A DNA stretch of 5,065 nt from positions 1 to 5,065 of the forward strand of contig JAGHDU010000102.1 of the NCBI GenBank assembly GCA_021159785.1, read 5' to 3'. The DNA is from Staphylothermus sp. GTDB lineage: Archaea > Thermoproteota > Thermoprotei_A > Sulfolobales > Desulfurococcaceae. Positions 1-5,065 of this stretch are shown in pieces. The notes under the pieces are model-generated. The model did no database searches, was not told where the DNA came from, and was given only the letters and a program-made list of their open reading frames with translations. How positions within the stretch are numbered: the first letter of the stretch is position 1; each line of letters opens with the position of its first letter. The position numbers and the translations under genes are program-made.

Positions 1-675
1 GTACACTCTACAGAATTTGCTAAGCATTTAATTTTAAAGAGAGAGATTCTACCTAAGAAAATCGTTGAATTACCTCCTGGGATATCTTCATCATTCGTTG
101 ATAAAGTAAAGAAATATTGTATGAGAAAGAAAAAGAAGAAATCGAAAGAAGTTATTGTTGGTTTTTTGGGTTTATTAGCAAAGTGGCAAGGTGTCGACAT
201 TTTATGCGACATTGTTGCAGAATTGAATAGAAGAGGTTATAGAGCTAAGCTGAAAGTTATCGGCGACGGTCCTCTAAGGAGATTTTTGATGCACAAATGT
301 CGTAGCTTAGGAGTCGAGGTCGAAATAACAGGATTTATTTCGCATCAAAAAGCTCTTTGCTTAGCTAGAAGAGAATTCGATGTATTAGTTCTACCACGAA
401 TAAAAACCGAGACGACCTCCAGTATAATACCAATAAAAATTATCGAAGCACTAGCCCTAGAAGTACCAGTCATAGCGACCGATTTACTGGTATACAAAAA
501 GTTTGAAGGAAGAGGCTTATATACATCTAAAAGAACTCCTAAACACTTCGCAGATACCATACTCAAAATCTTGACTAATCCAAGCAATGCAGACATTAAT
601 TCATATCTGCAAAAGTATCTTTATGAACTCAATGTTAGAAGATTTCTCAGAATAGCCTTGGGGGATAGAACGTGA
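1..675 (+). CDS. GT4-family glycosyltransferase, C-terminal part (5' end outside window)
   Basis: The reading frame is open from base 1 to the TGA at 673-675 (224 codons seen), so the N-terminal acceptor domain lies upstream. The visible part is the nucleotide-sugar-binding domain of a GT-B fold enzyme. It shows the linker motif LPPGIS (residues 24-29, the usual PNG-D position), the beta-strand and loop GFLGLLAKWQGVDIL (54-68), LKVIGDGPL (84-92), VEITGFIS (107-114) and IIEALALEVPVIATD (147-161). Glu149 fits the second Glu of the GT4 EX7E motif, but the first position is Ser141. The canonical Lys of the KG phosphate loop is Gln63, a WQG variant I recall from related GT4 enzymes. The ATG at 121 opens a lysine-rich stretch just before the first strand of the domain and is internal, not the true start. 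Known family role: cytosolic transfer of a sugar from a nucleotide donor. Substrate unknown; a role in surface-glycan assembly is inferred from the neighbours. Confidence 0.88.
   Translation, partial: VHSTEFAKHLILKREILPKKIVELPPGISSSFVDKVKKYCMRKKKKKSKEVIVGFLGLLAKWQGVDILCDIVAELNRRGYRAKLKVIGDGPLRRFLMHKCRSLGVEVEITGFISHQKALCLARREFDVLVLPRIKTETTSSIIPIKIIEALALEVPVIATDLLVYKKFEGRGLYTSKRTPKHFADTILKILTNPSNADINSYLQKYLYELNVRRFLRIALGDRT
660..664 (+). promoter_or_regulatory. Shine-Dalgarno-like G tract for the GTG start at 672
   Basis: Five G residues end seven bases before the GTG at 672, inside the last codons of the GT4 gene. They could pair with the CCUCC of an archaeal 16S tail with one G-U wobble. The tract supports GTG as the start, together with the in-frame TAG at 666-668, which rules out any longer protein. 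The four-base GTGA overlap suggests translational coupling of the two genes. Confidence 0.5.
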
Positions 676-3600
676 GAATTTTTATATTGAAGAAGCCGAA
701 GCTAATTTACTACATGATGATCGTATCGTTATACATGTTACCATCGGTATTTCACGGAAACGAAATCTCGATTATCCTAGTGTTGTTACTGTATGTAATC
801 TTACCTTCGTATTTCCTATGCAAAATACTTTTGGTCAAAAGAATATTTCAAAATATTTTCGAGTCGTTTCACATATCTGTGAGCATAATGCTTCTGTTCC
901 TTCTATTCCTTTCAGCACTACATGAACTTCTTGACACCGATGAGATATATCTGCATATGTTAATTATGATAACAATATTTTCCATACTTATAGTTAATGA
1001 CTATTTAGATCGAAAAGCTGTACAAAGTAACGAAAAAGAGAATTGGAAAACGATAAAACTGCACCTGATCTTCACTACTCCGTTATTGATAGGTCTTTAC
1101 TTACTTTTAAAAGGCGTTCCGCGATTGTATACCGCAGATGAGACCACCTATATATTTCATGTTCAACTTTTTGAACAATACAAAATTATGCCCCCCTTCG
1201 GTATAGATCCTTATTCTTCGCTACTTTCAAAGTATATTGTAGGAAGACATATCTGGCAGTCCTACCTTTTTTCAATTAAACTCCTTACGGGCATAGAACC
1301 TTACAGAATGCACATGGCATCAATCCTCTTCATCATCTTACTTGCATCAATATCGCTGGCTTTTCTTTGCGATATATTACATATGTCCAATCACCGGCTA
1401 TCACTCTTAGCAACGATAGCTATTGTTTCATTGCCTGTTATACTTCCATGGTGTATCACAGTATTACTCGATTTACCTCAACACTATTTCATCCTTGTTT
1501 CGACTTTCTTCATACTTAAATCAATAAGGACCGATAAGGGAGTACCCAAAGATATCGATCCATACAAGTTCATTCTCGGAATCATGTATGCATTTCTATC
1601 AATACTATTCAAGGCAAATATGCTAATACTGGCAACACTAATAATTGTAACTATAGCAGAGCTCTACAGAAATCGAAATAACCTTGTTAAGCGGGCTAAA
1701 GTGATAACTAGAGTATTGATGATGTTATTGTTCATGGCAACTATCTACGTATTAATATTTGATTTCGGCCACTTCATAAGCTGGTATTTTTTCAATGATT
1801 GGAGACTTGCTAATACGCTTAAAAGATACATAATCTATGAATGGTCTATCGCTGACGGTTTAATCAGTATATTTGTAGAATTTCCCTGGGATCACTATAC
1901 CGTATTCTCTTACAGCTGGAAACAGTGGTTAGATTTAGTCAATTTTGCATTGGCTCCAGAAGCACTGACGATACTGTTTTCATCAGCATTCTTTATACTC
2001 CCGTTCCTAACAGTTAAAATTCGTTCACTTAGATTTGACATAAGGTTTAGAATCCTTGCAGTTAGCACTTGGGTATCTTTCTGGCTATACTTTTTCATCT
2101 TGGTCGGTAATAACCAGCTCCATGATTTTACCAGGTTTGTTTTATGTACCTACATATTGTCGATGATATTATCAGTAACTGCTCTGCAAAGAGCTCTGCA
2201 AAGTGATGATGCTTTTAAAACGTTTGCCTTGGTGACTTTATCGATGATCATTCTTCTGTTTGTAAACCATATGGTTACGTTGGAGTTTGGTGGAACAAGG
2301 TTTTTCCCCGTTATGGAGCGATATAGGTATTCATTCGTAATGCTTCTAGCTCAAACAGGCTTCATAATCATATACATAATGACATCAAGGGATAGCATAA
2401 AATTGCGGAAGTTCTTTCTTATAATATTCTTATTAGTATCTCTGGTATTCTTCCCTATTTTTAATAATGTTGTGTTTTCAAGATCTCTGCTCTTTTCCGA
2501 AAACACGCTAGAGGATATTAGACAGAAATTAGAAACTATGGATGTGAATACGGATGTAAAACCATGCATTGTGGTATCGAATTTCTATATTTACCTTAGG
2601 AATTATGTGGATTTGAGAAGATTTGTACCTATACCACTACCAATAGCAGAGGACGAATTCAAAGAGATGCTTAAATTACTACCCGAAGGATCAATTATCG
2701 TTCTAACCAACGATCCAAGGTTATCGTGGTACGAGTACGGCAATTGGTACGTTAAGAAATATCTAAATGAAGAATTCATACCTATTGAGTATCTAGGACT
2801 ATACAAAGCACCTGCCGAACCACAGATAGAATTGTTGTTCAACGAATCTATCAAGATTCCAAGCGGTGTTAGTATTGCTATTAATGGGAGCTATGTAGAT
2901 ACACGCTGGGGTAAAGCTGTAGCGCTTGACGGTGTTGATGATTTTATCGCTCTATATAATTACACTAGTGGAAATTTATATACTTTAGAGCTGTTATTTA
3001 AGATGGATGAGGATCCTATAGAATTCGGTGTTTATCCAGAGAATGTACCGGGAAAAGGTGGGCAACCCGTAGAGAAGATACTTCTCGCTAAAAGATGGGG
3101 TGGCTATATTGAGATAATAATGACTATAACGTCTAGAGGACAGATAACAGTATATGCTGATAACAATGAAGATAAGCCTAGGTTTGAGATAAGGACAGGC
3201 AAAGGTATTATTAGAAAAGGTGAGTGGTATCATTTACTATTAGTTGTTAACAACACGCATGCAAGACTATATATAAATGGGATTCTTGTTGGTGAATCCA
3301 AGGTTAATGGAGAAAATATGGTATTGGAGGAAAAGAGCGTTAGAGAAGAACCACTTTACATCGGTGCTGATGGAACATCGGATTACAAACCCTGGAGATA
3401 TTTAAGAGCAACGATAAAGCTTCTACGTATATACGATAAAGTCCTTAGCCAAGAAGAGATAGCAACGTTCTACGCGCATATTAAGAGAGTTGCCATTATT
3501 AAACATGGTGATTATGTTTATGCTATCTACGTTAAGGAAGGGGTATCGAATAGAGAACCAGCTAGTTCCGTGGTAAGTAAAATCAAACTCATAGACGCGG

Positions 3601-3956
3601 TCATGAATCCTGAAGGTACATGCGTACTCAAAATAGACTCTAGTTTGAATTCTTCAATTGTTCTAGGGACAGTGCGGTTTTCAAAGATAGTCAATATATT
3701 GAAAGAAGCACAAACACTATCCTTTCCGTATTACTATAGCAATAGCAATACTGGAATCAGAATAGCGAAATACCTCTGCACATATCATATCGCGTTAGAC
3801 AGCTCTGGGAATACTTTATGGGTATATGTAAAGCATGGTATAAATAGTGGAGAACTGCTAGTATACTATACTATTCTTTTAATAATATTGCTGATTTTAA
3901 CCATTACGAGTATGTGTTTTAAAGATAATTTTACAAAAATGAATACATACCTCTAA
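672..3956 (+). CDS. Multi-spanning GT-C/PMT-like membrane protein with extracytoplasmic LamG domain and C-terminal anchor
   Basis: The 1094-residue product begins with about 16-17 hydrophobic segments between residues 11 and 597. The first long outer loop after the segment at 130-146 carries YTADETTY with Asp156-Glu157, the acidic pair expected of PMT/ArnT-type GT-C enzymes. HDFTRFVLCTYILS (484-497) resembles the Arg-Tyr membrane motif of PMT_2 proteins. Residues 600-729 look like a small alpha/beta domain. Residues about 741-936 are a LamG/concanavalin A-like domain: WGKAVALDGVDDF, GEWYHLLLVV, LYINGILVGE, then RIYDKVLSQEEI. Residues 937-1062 appear beta-rich and are unrecognised. Residues 1063-1082 form a last membrane helix with a short Lys-containing tail, presumably cytoplasmic. 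Five N-X-S/T sequons (N724, N738, N763, N860, N993) fall in the predicted outer part. The likely role is transfer of a sugar from a polyprenyl-phosphate donor outside the membrane; donor and acceptor are unknown. The GTG start overlaps the GT4 stop (GTGA). It could instead be a non-catalytic GT-C relative. Confidence 0.85.
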   Translation: MRIFILKKPKLIYYMMIVSLYMLPSVFHGNEISIILVLLLYVILPSYFLCKILLVKRIFQNIFESFHISVSIMLLFLLFLSALHELLDTDEIYLHMLIMITIFSILIVNDYLDRKAVQSNEKENWKTIKLHLIFTTPLLIGLYLLLKGVPRLYTADETTYIFHVQLFEQYKIMPPFGIDPYSSLLSKYIVGRHIWQSYLFSIKLLTGIEPYRMHMASILFIILLASISLAFLCDILHMSNHRLSLLATIAIVSLPVILPWCITVLLDLPQHYFILVSTFFILKSIRTDKGVPKDIDPYKFILGIMYAFLSILFKANMLILATLIIVTIAELYRNRNNLVKRAKVITRVLMMLLFMATIYVLIFDFGHFISWYFFNDWRLANTLKRYIIYEWSIADGLISIFVEFPWDHYTVFSYSWKQWLDLVNFALAPEALTILFSSAFFILPFLTVKIRSLRFDIRFRILAVSTWVSFWLYFFILVGNNQLHDFTRFVLCTYILSMILSVTALQRALQSDDAFKTFALVTLSMIILLFVNHMVTLEFGGTRFFPVMERYRYSFVMLLAQTGFIIIYIMTSRDSIKLRKFFLIIFLLVSLVFFPIFNNVVFSRSLLFSENTLEDIRQKLETMDVNTDVKPCIVVSNFYIYLRNYVDLRRFVPIPLPIAEDEFKEMLKLLPEGSIIVLTNDPRLSWYEYGNWYVKKYLNEEFIPIEYLGLYKAPAEPQIELLFNESIKIPSGVSIAINGSYVDTRWGKAVALDGVDDFIALYNYTSGNLYTLELLFKMDEDPIEFGVYPENVPGKGGQPVEKILLAKRWGGYIEIIMTITSRGQITVYADNNEDKPRFEIRTGKGIIRKGEWYHLLLVVNNTHARLYINGILVGESKVNGENMVLEEKSVREEPLYIGADGTSDYKPWRYLRATIKLLRIYDKVLSQEEIATFYAHIKRVAIIKHGDYVYAIYVKEGVSNREPASSVVSKIKLIDAVMNPEGTCVLKIDSSLNSSIVLGTVRFSKIVNILKEAQTLSFPYYYSNSNTGIRIAKYLCTYHIALDSSGNTLWVYVKHGINSGELLVYYTILLIILLILTITSMCFKDNFTKMNTYL
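2181..2204 (+). repeat. 12-bp tandem direct repeat inside the GT-C gene
   Basis: GCTCTGCAAAGA is followed directly by GCTCTGCAAAGT, with 11 of 12 bases the same. The unit is a multiple of three, so it keeps the frame and encodes ALQR-ALQS (residues 504-511), in the loop after the membrane segment at 489-505. It looks like a recent small in-frame duplication with no evident function. Confidence 0.8.
2892..3479 (+). other. Segment encoding the LamG (concanavalin A-like) domain
   Basis: This stretch encodes residues about 741-936 of the membrane protein. The family landmarks appear in the usual order: an opening strand with GKAVALDGVDDF (747-758), a central strand pair with LLAKRWGGY (804-812), GEWYHLLLVV (850-859) followed by ARLYINGILVG (864-874), EPLYIGADG (893-901), and the closing RIYDKVLSQEEI (919-930). 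Domains of this kind are beta-sandwiches that often bind carbohydrate or protein. Here it should lie outside the cell membrane. Binding to glycan is inferred, not shown. Confidence 0.85.
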
Positions 3957-3965
3957 AAGTTTTTG
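3957..3965 (+). terminator. Possible T-rich archaeal termination signal
   Basis: A run of five T residues (3960-3964) directly follows the stop codon of the membrane-protein gene. Archaeal termination often occurs at T-rich tracts without a hairpin, and no stable stem precedes this one. The tract is short, so the call is weak. It is in a sensible place between the two transcription units. Confidence 0.25.
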
Positions 3966-4006
3966 TAACAAGACATGAATTTATGATATGTTCTCGTGCT
4001 TAATAA

Positions 4007-4035
4007 TTTTAAATTATAGATTAAAATAGATAAAA
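4007..4035 (+). promoter_or_regulatory. Candidate archaeal promoter (TATA-like tracts) for the GT2 gene
   Basis: The 131-base gap before the GT2 gene (3957-4087) is strongly A/T-rich. It contains TTTTAAATTATA (4007-4018) preceded by the BRE-like TAATAA, and a second A/T tract, TTAAAATAGATAAAA, at 4021-4035. By the usual archaeal spacing of about 25 bases, transcription would start near 4036-4040 from the first tract or near 4050 from the second. The gap is the only one between genes here, which fits a new transcription unit. In an AT-rich genome such tracts also occur by chance. Confidence 0.4.
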
Positions 4036-4041
4036 GGAGGG
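4036..4041 (+). promoter_or_regulatory. Strong Shine-Dalgarno motif GGAGGG not matched to the GT2 start
   Basis: GGAGGG, in the context AAAAGGAGGG, is the best ribosome-binding motif in the window. It ends 46 bases before the GT2 ATG, too far to serve it directly, and the GT2 frame has a TGA at 4067-4069 between them. The only common start codon at good distance is the TTG at 4048, six bases downstream, which opens a different frame. Confidence 0.5.
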
Positions 4042-4047
4042 TAGAGC

Positions 4048-4128
4048 TTGTTTCAAACTAATAACATGAAACACTGGGGAAGAAAATATGTCCAAAGGCA
4101 AGGTCGCGCTCATGGTAGTGACCTATAA
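4048..4128 (+). CDS. Possible 26-codon leader ORF overlapping the GT2 start
   Basis: A TTG at 4048 lies six bases after the GGAGGG motif and opens a frame of 26 codons ending with TAA at 4126-4128. An ATG in the same frame at 4066 would give a 20-codon version. The frame has a TAG at 4042-4044, so TTG is its earliest start. It overlaps the first 41 bases of the GT2 gene in another frame. The predicted peptide is basic and polar (N-terminus MFQTNNMKHWGRKY) and resembles nothing I know. It could be a regulatory leader peptide, a relic of an altered GT2 start, or chance. Only the ribosome-binding motif supports it. Confidence 0.2.
   Translation: MFQTNNMKHWGRKYVQRQGRAHGSDL
4049..4073 (+). repeat. 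Short inverted repeat in the GT2 leader
   Basis: TGTTTC (4049-4054) and GAAACA (4068-4073) are perfect reverse complements separated by 13 bases. In RNA this could form a weak six-pair hairpin between the GGAGGG motif and the GT2 start, covering the TTG and the ATG at 4066. At high growth temperature a stem with only two G-C pairs would be marginal, so it may be coincidental. Confidence 0.3.
4076..4080 (+). promoter_or_regulatory. Weak Shine-Dalgarno-like GGGGA for the GT2 start
   Basis: GGGGA ends seven bases before the ATG at 4088, the right distance for a ribosome-binding site. It can make only about four pairs with the anti-Shine-Dalgarno sequence, one of them a wobble. It supports ATG 4088 modestly; the protein motifs support it better. 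Confidence 0.35.
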
Positions 4129-5065
4129 TAGCCTATCTAAGCTTGGAAAGGGATTTCTTGACAAAGTTGTAAAAAGCATCTTTATGCAGAATTATTCTGA
4201 CTTAGAAATTGTATTTGTCGACAACGGTTCAAACGATGAAACGCCCAACTATATAGAAGGTGTATGTATAAACATGAACAATTGTAAAGTTTTAAGGTTA
4301 AAAAAGAATTACGGATGGGATGGTGCTAATAATCGTGGAGCGATATTGGTCAGGGATGCCGAGTATTTTTTCTTTATAAACGATGACGTAATAATACTAG
4401 ATAGGGATCTCATTAATAAGCTAGTGGAAGTGATGTCTAAATATCCGGAGCTAGGAGCTGTACAACCACTTATAATAGACAAGAATGGAAATTTAAGCTA
4501 TGGATTAGATTTGGGCTTTTCCGGGCTTTCTGTTACTGTGTCTCAACCACGTGGATATCCGTTGTTTGAGCCTTTCTCGATAGTTGGGACAGCGTTCTTA
4601 ACAAGGAGCGATGCGTTTTTTAGCGTAGGAATGTTTGATGAAGACATGTTTCTTTATCGTGATGAAGAAGATTACTCGTGGAGACTAAGACTGTTCGGTT
4701 ATAGGATTGCTTGCTTAGCTAATGCTAAAGTATATCACTGGCATGGAGCCACATTAGGAGTTGAAAATCCTCTGAAGATCCACCACGTAATAAGGAACAC
4801 TATATGGAGTATAGCCAAAAACTCGTCGCTAGCATATTTTCTACCGAGACTAATTCTCATGCTGATCGAAGTATTAATAAGTTACCTTGGATATGCACTA
4901 CTAACAAAGAGGGATGGAAAGATGGCATCAGCCATATTACGTGGTATATTGGATGGCTTTACTGGGTTGGGAAAAGCATTTAGTAAACGAATTTATGTTA
5001 CTAGGTTTAGAAATGTAAAAGATAAAGAAATAAATAAATACATGAACATACTAGTGGATATAAAC
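4088..5065 (+). CDS. GT2-family glycosyltransferase, rhamnosyltransferase-like (3' end outside window)
   Basis: The frame opens at ATG 4088 and stays open for 326 codons to the window edge with no stop. An in-frame TGA at 4067-4069 makes 4088 the first ATG. The GT-A motifs appear in order: VALMVVTYNS (6-15), IVFVDNGSNDET (41-52), NYGWDGANNRGA (74-85), FFINDDV (95-101, in the DXD metal/nucleotide-binding position), SIVGTAFLTRSDAF (164-177), then MFDEDMFLYRDEEDYSWRLR (182-201), whose Glu/Asp cluster and Trp-x-Arg tail match the acceptor-side and catalytic-base region of WbbL-like enzymes. YHWHGAT follows at 216-222. Residues about 249-271 form one hydrophobic segment, suggesting membrane attachment near a lipid-linked acceptor. 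GT2 enzymes of this type are usually about 300-350 residues, so little may be missing. The expected role is cytosolic transfer from a nucleotide-sugar, here probably in surface-glycan assembly. Rhamnose as the sugar is a family resemblance, not a result. Confidence 0.9.
   Translation, partial: MSKGKVALMVVTYNSLSKLGKGFLDKVVKSIFMQNYSDLEIVFVDNGSNDETPNYIEGVCINMNNCKVLRLKKNYGWDGANNRGAILVRDAEYFFFINDDVIILDRDLINKLVEVMSKYPELGAVQPLIIDKNGNLSYGLDLGFSGLSVTVSQPRGYPLFEPFSIVGTAFLTRSDAFFSVGMFDEDMFLYRDEEDYSWRLRLFGYRIACLANAKVYHWHGATLGVENPLKIHHVIRNTIWSIAKNSSLAYFLPRLILMLIEVLISYLGYALLTKRDGKMASAILRGILDGFTGLGKAFSKRIYVTRFRNVKDKEINKYMNILVDIN

Noticed and set aside
345..596. 83-codon open frame on the - strand
   Set aside because: It lies wholly opposite the well-supported GT4 domain, has no recognisable motif, and is best explained as a shadow.
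121..675. A complete 184-residue gene starting at ATG 121
   Set aside because: The same frame is open back to base 1 and encodes the GT4 linker motif LPPGIS upstream of this ATG, so the ATG is internal to a larger gene cut by the window edge.
714..720. ATGATGA resembling a C box of an archaeal C/D guide RNA
   Set aside because: It falls inside codons of the first membrane segment of the GT-C gene, and I saw no convincing matching D, C' and D' boxes at guide-RNA spacing.
1910..3233. Four - strand open frames of 62-83 codons (1910-2098, 2351-2569, 2603-2854, 2994-3233)
   Set aside because: All lie opposite the long membrane-protein gene, have no family motifs, and are the expected by-product of a long AT-rich coding region.
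3735..3757. AGCAAT-type short repeat near 3740
   Set aside because: Only about two copies of a six-base unit encoding SNSN in a polar loop; too short to mean anything.
3975..4003. Very short ATG frames in the intergenic gap
   Set aside because: They code for only three to six residues and have no ribosome-binding motif.
4050..4072. GTTTC and GAAAC ends as found in CRISPR repeats
   Set aside because: The motif occurs only once as a small inverted repeat; there are no repeated units with spacers in the window.

Overview
The window is AT-rich and reads like an archaeal, probably thermoproteotal (crenarchaeal), chromosome. Isoleucine is often ATA and arginine mostly AGA/AGG. GTG is used as a start codon, stop and start codons overlap, Shine-Dalgarno-like G-rich tracts are present, and the one intergenic gap has archaeal-style TATA-like A/T tracts. 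The lineage is an inference from composition and style; there is no rRNA or marker gene to confirm it.

All three substantial genes lie on the + strand and all look like glycosyltransferases. (1) Positions 1-675 hold the C-terminal part of a GT4-type (GT-B fold) cytosolic glycosyltransferase, which enters the window already in frame. (2) Positions 672-3956 hold a 1094-residue membrane protein that starts on a GTG overlapping the previous stop by four bases. It has a GT-C/PMT-like multi-spanning N-terminal half with an Asp-Glu pair in the first large outer loop, a small alpha/beta extracytoplasmic domain, a clear LamG (concanavalin A-like) domain, a second apparently beta-rich domain, and a final membrane anchor. 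(3) After a 131-base intergenic gap, positions 4088-5065 hold a GT2 (GT-A fold, rhamnosyltransferase-like) gene that runs off the right edge with no stop.

Together this looks like part of a surface-glycan or protein-glycosylation cluster. The GT4 and GT2 enzymes would assemble a lipid-linked sugar on the cytoplasmic face. The GT-C protein would transfer a sugar from a polyprenyl-phosphate donor outside the membrane. The pathway is inferred from families and neighbourhood only.

The most unusual element is the LamG domain inserted between a GT-C-like membrane core and a C-terminal membrane anchor. The second point of interest is the GT2 leader: a strong GGAGGG motif that fits no start in the GT2 frame but is ideally spaced for a 26-codon TTG-initiated ORF overlapping the GT2 start. 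I found no tRNA, rRNA, CRISPR array, insertion sequence or defence system, and no gene on the - strand that I believe.
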